Positions 1 to 13,470 of a DNA stretch of 64,000 bases are shown here, piece by piece. Made by a program: the position numbers and the translations under genes. The stretch lies in NCBI GenBank assembly GCA_963082975.1, contig OY720347.1, forward strand, positions 32,071,398 to 32,135,397, in the 5' to 3' direction. How positions within the stretch are numbered: the stretch's first letter is position 1; every line of letters begins with the position of its first letter. Below the pieces are notes generated by a model. It searched no databases. It was not told the origin of the DNA and was given only the letters and a program-made list of their open reading frames with translations. The DNA is from Labia minor (lineage: Eukaryota > Arthropoda > Insecta > Dermaptera > Spongiphoridae).

Positions 1-1278
1 TGTCATTCCATGATAGATCACATATTCATGAACATGTCTGAAATATTAGGTTTCTCAATAATTTATATAAATACATTGTGCCAATGTATACATACATATT
101 TATATATTATTATATCTACTTTTGTTGTTTTTATTTATAAAATAAGGAGACAAGTAAATTTTTTTAGAGTTAAAAAAATAATTTTAATTAGTGTAATACA
201 TATTTTATTTTTCTCGGGGACAGGGAATGGAAATTTATATAAGCCTTCCTACCATTGGTCCACTTGAATTTAAATATATATATATAATTTTAAAAAAATT
301 TGAAACGATTACTACAAATAGCCAAATATTTAATGATTGTTAGACAAAAAAATAAATACAAAAAAAATAAATTAACAATGAATATAGGTAATTTATAATT
401 CAGATACAGTATTATTAAATTAGGCTTCATTGTTGAAATTTTCAGTAATTATAATTATCTTTAAATAACTAAATTCAAAATTTTTTCAACTTTCCTAATA
501 CTTTGATTTATTTACATACATATAATATATATTTAAATTAAATTATTTTGATTTAAAAAAAATATTAAAAATACTTAACTATTTTCTTTTTTTTTTTGGT
601 TAAATGATAGAAATTTATTTTTCAATTAATTTATCTTAAAAATATTTATTATGAACTAAATCATTTCAAATATTTCAAATTATTTCAAATAATCTATTTT
701 TTTTTCTTTTTTATTATTCTTTCTTATTCTTCTATAAAGAAGAAAAGAAAAAAGGAATAACTATGATTCAAAAATATCTATATAATATTAATATAAATAT
801 ATAAATAAATTAATAAATGAAGGTTGCTGATAGGGATTTGATTTATCTTTTTTGAAACAACCCATAAATATAGGCGCTACATCGTTTTGAGACATATTTC
901 CGAGTTTATTTCGAATTTTGTGTTGTAATTCGAAACATTTCGTTTTATTTATTCCCCCCAATAAAATATGAAAACATGTCTTCATTATATGAGTTATAAG
1001 GCAAGTTAATTGATACATCTACTCGTGAAATGTATCGTTAAAATAATTAATAAGCTCTTAGTGCCAAATTTTACGACAACGTCTTAAGGAACTATTAAAA
1101 CGTCACAATATTATTTATTCCATGTTCGAATATTATTATTTTATTCTTTTTTTTTTATTTTTTATTTTTTTATTTTTTTTACTTTCTCCATGAATATAAA
1201 ATCTATAATTTAATCAACAAATTTAATCATTTTCTTCCCTTAAGGCATGTAACGCAAACCAACAGAATATTTTATAAA

Positions 1279-1314
<36 letters not shown>

Positions 1315-3232
1315 TAAATATATGTTTGTATATTTTAGGGTTAAAAAAAAGGTTCAATGCCAAAAACGACCAATCCCTTTCATGTCTCAGTGTTCTCTTC
1401 AAATTATTTTTATATAATAACATCATCACATTTTATTATATTGAAATTATATATATTAAAATATAATTATTTTTTCCTTTATCATTTATTTATATAATAA
1501 TAATTATCCACATATCGGTTCTCGTAATCTACTATTTTTATTCAAAATGAATAAATAATTATAGGACATAATATTTCTATTACTATTATATAGTTATTTA
1601 TATGATGTATCATATATATCTACCTATATTTATATGATAAAACAAATGATAATTATAACTCTCTACCAGTGAAATCAAATTACTTACACTCCCTCTCTTA
1701 TCTGAAAACCGATTTATTGTATGCATATATATATACATATACGAGTACATATAAATAAATTATTTCTATTAATAATGATATATTAATAAACAATCCAGGA
1801 AATAAGCCTTCATTTTGATAATTAAGTATGATTTCGGATCAACTTTTTAATTATTTGAACTATAATAATTATTTATTATTTATAAATAATTAATGTGTAC
1901 ATTTAAATTGATTTATTATATAAATTACTATTAAAATTTGATTTTTTTATCTTCTGAATACTGGCGATTTTAGAATTTTATATTAATTATGTTTTTCTTC
2001 AATTTATCAAATTAACTTTATTATTATAAATAATTATTAATATTATGATCAAATATATATTATTTATATAAAAGTGAAATTTCTAAATAAAAAATAATTC
2101 AAGCAAGTTTTTTTTTAGAAAGCTAAAAAAAAAGAAATCAAAAAAACTATCAATTAATTAAATAAAAATAACTTGTTTTTATTCGTTTTTCTATTTCACC
2201 AAAAAATTGTAATACAATTGGTTCATACTATTGTATTTAAATGATAATTTGCTATATTATTTAATCTTTAAAACATTATTTATATAAATTTACTAAATCT
2301 AAATTATAAAAAAAATTATTAAAAAATGAAGGTTGCCTAGTATTAAGGAGATCATAAAGAACTTGTTCATTAATTCATAAAAACAAATTATAAAATATAA
2401 ATGTTAAATTTATATAAGAGAAAACATAGTAATGTCATCCTTGGTAGGTAAGGAACCTCATGGTTATGAGCTGTGTAGCCTATGCTTATAAAAAGTGATT
2501 TATAGTATTTCTGGAAAAAAATTGGGATTTTTTTAATTTCAAATTATTTCCATTGATCTGTTTAATTTGGTCTTAAATATTTTAAAATCAGTCTCAGGTT
2601 TTGAGAAAATGTATGGTCTCTTCTTATCTCAGCAACGTTCCATTGCAAGAATCCCGAGATTTTGCCTACCAAATATTAATATATTACTTTTTAATATGAC
2701 TATCTAAATATTTTAAGATAATAAATTAAATATTCAAATGAATCATTAATTATTTTAATTTGTAAAAAAAAATAAGAGATGTAATCATAATAAAAATATA
2801 ATTTATAATCCAGAAAAAACGATATTTAAGTTGCCTGTTTTCTTCATATTGTATGGGTGTCAATAACATTCATATTCCGATAACATCAAAATTATTAATT
2901 AAAAAAAAAATAAAGATTAAAATTTATTTTTTAATTATAATAATATAAAAAAAATATTTTCTCTGAATTAAATTACATTTTAATAAATTTTTAGGATTAA
3001 TTATAGTATTAAAATAAAATCCAGTTATAACCTTTTGTTATTTTTTTATCTATTTTTCAAAGAAATTTATATATTTTTATCAAATATTGAATTTTTAATA
3101 TTAATTAATGGTTCATTTATATTTTATAATAATTAAAATATTAAAAAGAATATAATATATATAAATTAAAATTACTTTTTATAATATACAATGTATATAA
3201 TATATATATATATAGATAATATGATATTCACC

Positions 3233-3265
<33 letters not shown>

Positions 3266-5377
3266 TTATAATATATATAAATATATAATATTGATAAGAT
3301 TATTATTGATATTATTTATCCTTAAAAATTTAATATAGTAATTAATATATAATGAGATGATACAAATAATTTTAATGAATTATTTAATTATATATATAAT
3401 AAACTATTTTCTTCTTTTCTTCTTTTTTAATAGAAATATTGAAATTAAATAATATCATATTTTCTAAAGTCTTATCATAATTTATAATTTTAACTAATAA
3501 AAAGTTTACCATCTCTTAAAAGTCCTTGATTTCGACGTGTAGTAAGAATAATTATATGTCGATATACAAATAAAAAAATAATAATAGTTAATTAAAGGAA
3601 ATATTTTCAAGTTTTATTCGAATAGATGAATTGAGAGAGAGAGAGAGAGAGCCCATGTATAGTATTTTTTCACCTTCTTGTTTTATACAGAAGCCAACTA
3701 ATAAAATTTCTCATATGCTTAAGAATCAAAAAGAACAATTGTTGAGAAAAAATAAAAAAATTACGATTAGTGCTTCCAAATCAATCTACCAAGTACATTG
3801 TTTACTATCTCTTTTAGACAATTGGTTGTTCTATTCATTGTTATACGAATCTCATCTCAATCTATGAGCTTTAATCACCCTTACAAATTCAGTTCTCTTG
3901 ATCAATTACTGTGTTTAATCATTGTGGCTATTATGATATACTCCTATTTCATTGTCTAATGGGGAACCATACAATATATTCTGTACATTTTACTCTCCAA
4001 GCCACCAAAACCATGTATTATCCCATTAAAAGACAACTGCTAAAATAATAAATTTACTAATAATATATTTATATATATATTAGTAAAATAAATAAACTTA
4101 TATAAATAATTGATTAAGTCTTTAAATCTTAATATCTCTTTAATAATATTTAGTTAAATTAGTCAAAGTGTTGTGGTAAAGTTCTGAGTCAAAGAACTTC
4201 AGAAAAAATTCAAAAAAAAATTCAATTTTGTTTTTTAATTTAAAGTAAAAAAAATATTCAAAAAATTTCAAATAAAATTAAAGATTAATTTTAAATGAGT
4301 TTAATAATTAATGTCATTGTGGTAAAGGTCAGATTCAAAGAACTTTAGAAAAATTTAAAAAAAATAATTGTTTCAAATTTTAAAAAAATAAAAATAAAAA
4401 ATGTTTAATATAGCTTAGCTCCGAATAATTTCAAAAAAATTAATTCCATAAACTCAGTTACATATTCACAATTTTTTTTTTGTTGAGAAACTATAGATTT
4501 TATAAAATAGTAGGTATAATAATAAATTATTTTTCAAAGTTTTGTGTTCTTCTTCATTTTTAATTAAAAGAACAAAATATTCTATTTAATAATCACAAAG
4601 ATTTATTTAACTGTTTTTATGAAAATTAAATAAAGTAATTTATTTTTTAAATATTGATATATAATATTTTTTTATCTTATATATAAATATATAAGGTAAT
4701 TACTTATTGTTAGATCATTCTAAAAATAGAATAAAATATTATTACTTTGATGAAGGGTAAATATTTTCAAAAATCAAAAGATGCATATTATCCTTAATAA
4801 TATTTTTGATTAGAATAGATAAAAATATAAAAAAAAATTGATTATATGAATCAATAATTTTTAGAATGATTATCGAAAATTATAATATTAATATTTTGAT
4901 GATCAAAACTCTAATGATATTTTTTCGATAAGAGGTCTTATCTTTTATTGATTTACTAATAAAAAATATTAAATACTAATAAATCCAGTTATCAAATTAA
5001 AAATGATATTTAAATATATCTGTAGATATTCATAGTTAGTTTTATTATTATTTAGAGTTTTTAATTCATCTTATCATTCACAAGTTATGTTTCATGTATC
5101 ATCCATAGATTATTTGAGTTTGAGATTTTTGATCAATAATCAAATTCATTCAGAGAGGATAAGGTCAACTTCTTTGAGGGAGGTAGAGAGAAACCTGAAT
5201 CCTGATCGTTTCCATTGTGTTAAGCCCCATACTCTGATAGGAAAATGTATTTGTTCTCTTACAATTTCAAAAGTAAATAAAAAAATAACATTGACTCAAA
5301 TTATAACAAATAAATAATTTATAAAAATATAATTTCAAGAATAGAATTTTTCATTTTTTTCTAATAGTTGTAGAAAA
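1..5377. other. AT-rich non-coding stretch
   Basis: No convincing gene is seen. The sequence is dominated by A/T runs and short TA, AAT and poly-A/T tracts. There is an (AT)n run near 1281-1312, another near 3236-3262 and a short (GA)n run near 3632-3651. If the - strand first exon at 11351-11455 is real, this stretch may be intron of that gene or may hide its later exons. One weak - strand reading frame (788-1018) is discussed in the findings. Confidence 0.6.
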
Positions 5378-5681
5378 GGCGCCACAGGGTGAGATGCTAG
5401 CGTCGCTGTCTCACATTCTCGTGGTCCCGGGATCAAGTCCTGAGCCTGACAAGAGAATTTCTCTAGCTGGGGTCTATGTCACGGAGTCAACTAAGCCTCC
5501 GGGATCAACATTGGGAAGCTACTTGATAAAAAGTAGCGACTCCGATCAAGAAAATCAAGGTAAAGGTTGATAGGACCCGTTCTACTGATCATAGGACACC
5601 TAATTGATATAACCGACTTGATAGGCGTTGTCCTTGCGTAGGACGTACATAAGTCAGAAGTTTTTTATTTATAGTAGTTAT
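5378..5681 (+). repeat. tRNA-derived SINE, copy 1
   Basis: GC-rich against its surroundings, with a tRNA-like head. A box B-like motif (ggatcaagtcc, 5430-5440) follows a run resembling a tRNA anticodon arm, and the unit ends in a T-rich tail near 5661-5681. It is flanked by a 10-bp direct repeat, ttgtagaaaa, at 5368-5377 and 5682-5691, which I read as the target-site duplication. A second copy at 49529-49797 is clearly homologous over the whole length, for example in 'ctcacattctcgtggtccc' and 'aaccgacttgataggcgtt'. This is a non-autonomous retrotransposon; no coding capacity is expected. Confidence 0.85.
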
Positions 5682-7648
5682 TTGTAGAAAATAAATTACA
5701 ATTACACACTTCTTTCTACATTGAATGTTCACATTCAGAGAAAAAATAATAATTACTTTTCATTTTAATGTTAGTAAATGTTGCCATTTGAAATAAAAAT
5801 TTCACTAATCATTTGATAAAATAACGCGAAATTATCTTTTCAATTTGCGATTGTCTACCGGGGATGATAAATTTTTTTCACTTCGAAAGCCGTGAGAGTA
5901 GCAAAGCCCTAATAGGTCTTTTGAATGAAATTCAAATTTGATTTCAACTGATAGCCAAAAGACAATCTAGCGTTCATTTTTCAAACTGGTTATTAAAAAT
6001 CCATTAGTTGACCGGACACCCGGGCACTACGGCCAGTAGTTGTATTTCTCAGGTGAAATAATAGCTAGTGGAGAGTTAGTAGGCGTCCTCCGCCCCGCTA
6101 CTTCCAACCAATCGGATACTAGTAAGTTGAATTTTGTTTTTAATGAGGATAGTAAAAATTAATAAACCTTAAATGAATAATGAACTGTACGAATTTCTAT
6201 TCGAAAATGAAGAGAAGAAAGATCGTTAACTTATATAAATAACAAGTAGAAACAAAAGAATTACTTTAAATTTATGAAAATTTTTAATGAATTTTGTACA
6301 TGTATTAAGACATTAGAAGAAGGTAGACCGATAAAACATTAAGTTATTATCATAATTATAATTTAAAAATTCCATAGATCTAATATGAATTTTAAATTTA
6401 GAATTCATAATAATAATTATTAATCAAAAATATGTAGATATATATTTAAAATGTTATCAACAAATTAGATAATTTATTAATATATTAAAATTATTATATT
6501 AAAAATTAATATTAATAATAATAAAAAATAATAAGTAATAATTAAATTGTTTATTATAAATTAAATAATTTGTTTTTTTCTAATTTTACTTTATCTTATT
6601 GATTAATGATTTATTTATTTTAGAAATAGTATAATTCAAAGTAAAAAAAAAATAATCAAACGTTTTAGTGAATCTTAACGTAAGGGAATTACAGTAAGAG
6701 ATTGTTTTACTTAAATTAACTACTTAGGAAGAATTTAATGGAGGAGGTTTTCATCATCTATCTCTGAATTTACGAATACGCCCGGAGGGTAGAGTACAAT
6801 TTTGAAACTCCCTTCAAATAAATACAAAAAGTAATTAAAATAATAATAAATTAAATTTAGAAATGTTCATTAAAAATTAAAGAAACAGCGAAAAAATAAT
6901 TAAGAGATTTTGTTGTTGTTTTTTTTTCTTATTTTTTATTTTAAATTATTTCATAAAAGAGATGAAAATGAATTAAATATTCGAAAAGTTAATATTAGAT
7001 GAATGATGTGTAGTTATAATTAATTATAAATTTAAACTTTGAAAATTAACATCCATGTAAATTTAGATTTCAAAAGCAACATACCTATTTTAATATTTTT
7101 TTTTTCAAAAAGATATGAGAATTATGTTTTATTAAAATATTGAGTTCAAAGGCTAATGGCATAATTTATATACTTAAGTTCTATTTTTTTTTTTTTAAAA
7201 AGTAAAAAAAAAATATTAATTACTTTTTTAAATGAAAAAGAAAAAAATATTTTCTTTATAATTTATTGCAATTCGAATTTCTGATTCTCTGAATTCTCTT
7301 ATCTCTTTTAAGTGAATAATTTAAATAGAAGTAAAATAAAATCCAAATTTACATTTCATCAAATTACAATTTCCATTTTGATCTAAACTTTGTCGCTTAT
7401 AGAATGATTATATATACATATATAAGAAATTCTTTAGAAATTTAAATTTTGAATTTCATTCTACCAAAATATGGATATTAAATTTTTATATTTTTAAAAG
7501 GAAATTTTAAAATGAAAAATTAATAAAAATAACTAAATAAACAAATATTAATATATTTTAAATAGATTAATCAAAATCACTATATTAATTGGTTTATAAT
7601 ATTTATTCTTCTTGTATCCTTTGTAAAAAAAAATATTTATTTGTTTTT
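5682..7648. other. AT-rich stretch with a mildly GC-raised patch
   Basis: Mostly A/T. A patch around 5830-6120 is less A/T-rich and contains an inverted CCAAT context (aaccaatcgg) near 6106-6115. No open frame, splice-bounded exon or repeat relationship is visible for it. Confidence 0.4.
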
Positions 7649-8279
7649 ACTATCTCGCCAGAGATAGTATTGCGATCATGAAAATTTTCGATGTTGAGAT
7701 TTTGATGTTTTTATACGTTTTGAAGGTTCCTGAATCATTTTCACTAAGGTTGAGAAAAATGTCTGTGTGTGTGTATGTGTGTGTGTATGTGTGTATGTGT
7801 GTATGTGTGTATGTATGTAGGCAAGATTACGCAAAAACGGTTTGAGCTAGAATGATGAAATTTGGTACATGGACATTATTCAAAATTCATAGTTTTCTAT
7901 CAACTTTTGAGAAATGTAGCTCAACCGGAAGAGGGTCATTACCTACAACGTTTTGATTTTTTTTCCTCTAAAGTGACCGTAAAAATAAAGATATATGTTT
8001 GATAATTTTTCACATGATTAATAATTATATAAAACTGCTATATATAGAATTTCAGCTTGATTGATTCGCTGAAATTACCAGAATTAATTTTTTAACACTG
8101 AAAATCTCACGCGTCAACACGTGACGTGGTGCCATCAACAAAAAGCCAAACATGCGCTGGTTTAATATTTATTATTTATTATTTATAATTTATAATTAAT
8201 TAAATTTAATTTAAATATAATATATTATGTTATTTAATCCAATTCAAATTGCGAGATAGTCGAGTGGAGACACTCCAGC
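7649..8279 (+). mobile_element. Helentron-like non-autonomous element, family C copy 1
   Basis: The 5' end reads actatctcgccagagatagt, with an inner palindrome. A GT/TATG microsatellite follows (about 7762-7821), then the core 'gatgaaatttggtacatgg' at 7855-7873. Near the 3' end the inverse of the 5' repeat appears (gcgagatagt, 8251-8260), followed at once by a hairpin tggag-aca-ctcca (8265-8277). A subterminal inverted repeat, a central microsatellite and a terminal hairpin are the known architecture of Helentron-derived HINE/DINE-1 elements. Copy 2 lies at 56847-57374 and a 3' end fragment at 51371-51413. A segment around 8096-8160 (with cacgtgacgtgg) is absent from copy 2. Confidence 0.65.
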
Positions 8280-8589
8280 TAATTTATACTTAAAATATAT
8301 TTTATTCGATTGATTTAAATTTCGTGTGATGTAAATAGAGGATGATGATATAATATTTACAAATATATATATATAGTGAATAATAGTTGAAGAAATATGT
8401 ATATTATATAATTTGTTGACATTACTATTTCGTTATTTATTTTAATGTTTATTGAACAACTCGCGAGTATATTAATTCGTTGGTGACCATTAATTTCATT
8501 AGTTTAATTCATTCAATCAACTAAGTATTGAACTAATCAATTTATTTTAATTAAATAAAAGAGCTACTCGATTGGGACAAATTCAGATT

Positions 8590-9060
8590 TATTAGTTGAA
8601 ATGTTTAGGCCATTTGTACAATTTGACATTGATCGACAGACGGTTTCGGCAACTGCACCTCTGGGCATCATTTGCAATCCATAAACGGTATTGTTTTTCC
8701 AAAGTCGATTCCAATAAGTTACTTTGGATTAGCCGTTTTGGACAGGAGCGATTGTCAGGGATGAGACTCACCCAACAGGCAATGTTGATATTTGATCGAT
8801 TTACCAAGTGAGATAGAATCGAGAGGATGGGGGAGAGAAAAGAGCTCGGTGTGGTTAGGACCCTCTTACAGAGAGAGTCCGACACTGACACCTCGAGTTG
8901 ACATCGGTTGCCTCCAACCCCAGACTAAAAATGAATCTCATCATATCATTCGGTAATTAGAGCAGATGATTGGGTGGAACAAGCCTCACTACAGACGGAC
9001 CCACCCCCAATCAGGGAGCCTTGCTTGTTTTTCATCCGCAACATCGGTGATTTGCATTCC
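8590..9060. other. GC-raised, apparently single-copy block
   Basis: This block is clearly richer in G/C than its surroundings and is not similar to the other repeats in the window. Short open frames exist on both strands (8592-8891 on -, 8596-8811 on +), but neither shows a recognisable domain, a good start or splice borders. It is about 2.5 kb downstream of the - strand first exon at 11351-11455, so it could be intronic regulatory DNA or an unrecognised exon of that gene. A poly-T run follows at about 9207-9233. Confidence 0.35.
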
Positions 9061-9233
9061 AGAGATTGATGGTTCAAAAATCATTTGTTCTGCAAATAAA
9101 CAATACCATTCGTAAAATTGTCCTCTGTCAATACAACAATAATGACTTGTTTGGATTTTTCCATAAACCATTAATATTTGTAATCGAATCAATGTTGCTG
9201 ATTTCATTTTTTTTTTTTTTTTTTTTTTTTTTT

Positions 9234-11330
9234 GCAAACAAACAATACAATATAAATGGACACCTAAAACAAGAGCATTTGGATTATCCAATGATTATAT
9301 TATGGATAATATCCAATTATCGGAAAATTAAACCAATAATAAATTATTCATATTATCATAAGCATCTTATATTAGTACTGTAATCTAGTAATTGATACAT
9401 GTATATAAATATATAAATATTACTCTTATTTTTTATTGTGTAATTAAATAATTATTATATGTTAAAACAAAAAAATAAAAATATAAATGAATTTTATATT
9501 TCAAAAATAATAGCCAATAGAAATTAGGGATATATATATTAATTTAAAATAAGATTTAAATATTATAAAATGCATAAATAATAATTAAAACAAACAAATA
9601 AAAACAAATAGGAAAAGTTTTCAAAATTAGATAAAGTTTTGGAAAGAGGAAATAGTAAAGGTGTAACAACCGAAATGTATACTATAAAATACCATAAATA
9701 AAAAAATTGAATAAACTTGAAACTGAACTAAACGTAAAGATTAATCATATTAAGTGTTTATAATTTTTAAGTTTAATTTTCAAGATTTCTAAAAAGATTT
9801 TAATTTTATAAATAAACAATGATTTTGTTTGAATTTGAAAAATGTTAAATATAACATATTTTAACTTGATATTAATGAATTTAAATTTAAATAATATAAA
9901 TAATCAAAGTAATTGAAGAATATAATAAAGAAGAAATATAGAAAAATCAATTAAATTCAAATATAAATATCTTCAATGGATTTACTAATATTTATTGACA
10001 GATGACAGACAGCTCCATTAACATATTTGATAATCAACTTGTGGCCAAATAATAAATAGACATTTCGTACCAAAAAAAAAATTTATTTTTTTTATTTTTT
10101 TTGAAAATACCTATTCTTGATAATGAACAAAAAATAAATTTAAAATAAAATGCATTAAATATTAAAAAAAACTAAACAAATGTATTTATAAAATGTAATT
10201 AATTATTTGTTTAATCAGGCTTGATTAATATGATCTCAGGTTCGTTGACAGGAAAAGGATGGAGAGAATGAAACAACACAAATCATCCACCTCATAAAGA
10301 GAATATAAATATTATATATAAAAATTAGCGAGCGCATTCTTTCTCATCAGTGATAAATAAATTATAACCATATACATCCTATATATATATAAAAAGATGA
10401 AAAATATATTTTGTAATGAAAATATTGAAATTAATTAGCCAAGTGGATAAACATTTTTATAATTTTTTTTTTCTAATTTATTTATTCACCAATTATATAG
10501 AAAATGAAATATATAATTAGAGATATGAGAATTGCGTTCATATATATATATATATATATATATTTCATTTTAATTTTTGTTTTAAAATTAAAATAATAAA
10601 TGAAAAAAGTCCAATTTAATGAAACAAAAAAAAAAATCAATCAATCAAAATAGAATCTTATATAAAAAAAATCAATTAATTAATTAATTTTTTAATCTTT
10701 CATATCATATTGTTTTATTAATTTACAAAAGGAAATTTTTAATTATTTTTAAAGCATAATATATTATATTTTTTTAATAATTTAATAATGATTTAATTTT
10801 ATACATGGATAATATATATTTTTATCTTCTAAATACATAAATTAGTAGTTAAAGAGATAAAATACTTAAATAAAAATAAAAGATATTTTGAATATCGAAA
10901 ATGAGAATAAATAAAATATAAATTCATTTAAATATATATATATATATATACTAATATATTTTTAAATTTCTTTTAAGTTACATTTTTTTTCATTTGTAAA
11001 AATTTTTTTAATAATTGGCAAATTTTTGCTATTTTGCAATTTTGCAAATCTGTCTCTATGATTAAATTGAATTTTTAATATTAATTAGATTTGATATTTT
11101 TTGTTAATAGATCATTATCGTTTTGTTTATTTATTTATTTATTTATTGTTTTAATAATTAATGACAGTTAGCATGGAATTAAGATTCGAGCTTTGGTCTA
11201 ATTATTAATGATTAATGACCAAATGTCAGTTTTGCTTGTTTAAAAATGAGAAAGGAGAATGGAGATTTCTTATCGGAGGATCGTTTTTTTTTTCTTCTTT
11301 AGAGACTTGAATGGAAGGCTCAGGGGTGAA
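9234..11330. other. AT-rich stretch, no gene seen
   Basis: A/T-rich simple sequence with several (AT)n runs, for example 10539-10562 and around 10933-10950. Given the - strand splice donor at 11349-11350, this is probably the start of intron 1 of that gene. Confidence 0.5.
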
Positions 11331-11339
11331 AGTGTCGCC

Positions 11340-11770
11340 GAAACGCTTACCTGGTCGGGGTGCAAAAAATCGCCGTGCTGGTCATCTTCGGCATCCTGAG
11401 TGCAGCCGATGAAGAGAGGGGCCACGTGGTGTTCCCACGAGTCGTCCATGTCCATCTCCGCTCGCCGACGAGCCGGGTTCGACTCTGGCCGGTCCCGATG
11501 ACGGAGAGCGCGCGCGCGAGAGTGCGAGGGGCGGAACGCACACTTGTTGTCGCGGCCGCCGCTGCAGCACCGAGTGGTTCGTCGGGGAGACTGACGGCGC
11601 CCTGGCCGGGGGCGGAGGGCCGCTGGGAGCGCGCGTTGGCGGGGCGGGGCCCGACGACGCCCCCACGCCGCGCAATCGAATTCCGTGGCCAGGTACCAGG
11701 GGGAAAAAAAACGGCACCATCCGCGAGTTACCTGCAAGGCGATGATGCTACAGGTGGTTGCCAAAAGTCC
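11340..11770 (-). promoter_or_regulatory. CpG island at a - strand 5' gene end
   Basis: This is the strongest G/C- and CpG-dense stretch of the window, with runs such as gcgcgcgcg, gcggccgccg and ggggcggggcc, set in very A/T-rich DNA. It covers a candidate first coding exon on the - strand (11351-11455) and its presumed 5' UTR. Upstream on the - strand, cttgcag|gtaact near 11729-11741 is another good donor-like site and could end a separate non-coding leader exon. Overlapping open frames on both strands across the island are a side effect of the lack of A/T-rich stop codons and are not called as genes. Confidence 0.6.
11351..11455 (-). CDS. First coding exon of an unrecognised gene (partial)
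   Basis: A 35-codon exon beginning MDMDDSWEHHVAPLFIGCTQ and ending in HGDFLHPDQ. The start codon has G at -3 and G at +4, a good context. The exon ends in CAG|GTAAGC, an almost ideal 5' splice site, and the intron is phase 0. Reading continues for only about 27 codons past the donor before a stop, so the exon reading is preferred. The upstream start of the pair M-D-M was taken. The peptide is acidic (DAEDD). I do not recognise the protein family. A CpG-island first exon followed by a long A/T-rich intron suggests a long gene extending to the left, possibly beyond the window. The frame is open upstream into the island (to 11824), so a longer N-terminus cannot be excluded. Confidence 0.5.
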
Positions 11771-12879
11771 TCCCCGCGATCTTCGTCTTGGCAATTCTTT
11801 TTCACCCAACGTCATCGGTCTCACTCACCGAAAGAAAGTCACCCTCTCGTAAAGCTCCGGATTACCACGCTCCACTCACAAAACTTGAACTTCACTCTAC
11901 TTATACAGAGGGAGAGAGGGAATTTATCCTATTCAAACATCACTACACCATTCTAGTGACCCTTATTTCAAACCACCCCCCTCCCCCAATCTTCTTTTCA
12001 CAAAGAAAAGGGTTAAAGAAACAAAAACTTTAATCTCATCATTCTTGTTCGATCTTAAGTTGATGAATTTTAAAATAAATAAATCAAAATATGAAAATAT
12101 ACATTATACTTAAATTTAGTATTAATACAAGAAACCAATTATAATTGGAGAAATTCTTCTCTAACATTAGAAATTAATTAATTAAATATCTCCATAAAAA
12201 ATATATATGTCCATACTTAGGGGAAAATATTTTTTCAATCAATTATTTATTATTCATAAATTATTAATAATAATCCAAAATATAATTTATTCTAAGAATA
12301 TTAATAATAAATTGATTATATTCAAGATAGATAAAAAAATAATTGTTTATTTTTATAAGAAAATATTTAAAGATAAAATTGTTTATGTTTTCGGAAATTA
12401 TCTTAAATTTAATAATTTAAAAAAACACCTTTATTACAAATAATAATAATTAATTTATAGTGAAAATCGAAGATTGACTAAGAATATAAATAAATATTTT
12501 GAAAATTGTTTACATTATCAAAATTCTAGTGATGAAATAATTAATTTATTAATATACTTTAGCTACAAATCCAAGGAAATTCAAATATTTCTATAATTAT
12601 TAACTGACAATTTTTTAAGATAACAAAATTTGTTTGATCTTATTTAATGCTATCTTTCTATAATCAATATGAGAAAAGAGACATTGAAAATTATCGAAAG
12701 AGAGGTCATGCTTGTTTTTATGATAAGATTACTGAAATAAATATTGTTCTCTTAAAAGTATAATTAATTAATCAGCAACAACATTACAACATTCTAATAA
12801 TTATCCCTTTAAAATTTTTGAATATTTTTTTTCCTTTTAAATGCTTTAGAATTGATAATCATAAATAAATTATTTAGAA

Positions 12880-13470
12880 ACTTCTTAATCTGGTTAGAAA
12901 AACAAAACTGGCGGCAAATGCTCCTACTCTTGCTGGACCATTCATAAGTTTTTGTTTCTGTTTTTCAGGTTTCATTCATTGAAGTCACACCTTTTTAAGA
13001 GATTTATTTGTTTGTCTCTGAAACTCTCTAAATTGTTATCTCTTGATCTCTAGTTATCTCCGACGAGAGCCTCCCTTGCTCTCAAGTCACACGCCATTCT
13101 CATTTATTACCATGGTACGACTTCTCCATTGGCTGGACCTCTTCCAAGGAGTTCCTCTCATTGGTTGTTTTTTTCCTACCCGCCGTGAAATTAAAAAAAA
13201 AATACCAGTTTCAACCTCGATCAATTCATTATAGGAATGGGAATTAAATGAAAAGTGGCTGATTTGAGTAGAAAAAAAGATAGCACTGAAAAAAAAACAA
13301 ACACACCAAATCTCCACGAGACCACTCGGTTCCTTCTGCCTGCCTCTCCGTGACTTGCAACTTTCTAGCAACCTAATAGGCCTGTGACTTATGAATATCA
13401 ATAGTCGATCTATCATTTTTATATTTGATTTCTGAAGTGACGGGAGAGAAAAGTCTTCCAATCAATTTCA
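12880..13470. promoter_or_regulatory. GC-raised block with two CCAAT-type motifs
   Basis: This block sits about 1.5 kb upstream of the - strand CpG island. It contains ccattggctgg (13128-13138) and ctcattggttg (about 13157-13167), two inverted CCAAT boxes about 30 bp apart, in less A/T-rich DNA. Short open frames on both strands show no domain. It could be an upstream promoter or enhancer of the - strand gene. This is an inference from composition and motifs only. Confidence 0.3.

Noticed and set aside
8592..8891. 99-codon - strand gene in the GC-raised block
   Set aside because: No recognised domain and an equally long frame exists on the other strand; no splice borders or start context to support it.
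11270..11824. 184-codon - strand open frame as one uninterrupted gene
   Set aside because: The in-frame CAG|GTAAGC donor and the low-complexity Arg-rich upstream part favour a short first exon preceded by 5' UTR.
11360..11956. 198-codon + strand open frame across the CpG island
   Set aside because: It is the shadow of a G/C-rich segment with few stop codons; it lacks domains and conflicts with the better supported - strand exon and donor.
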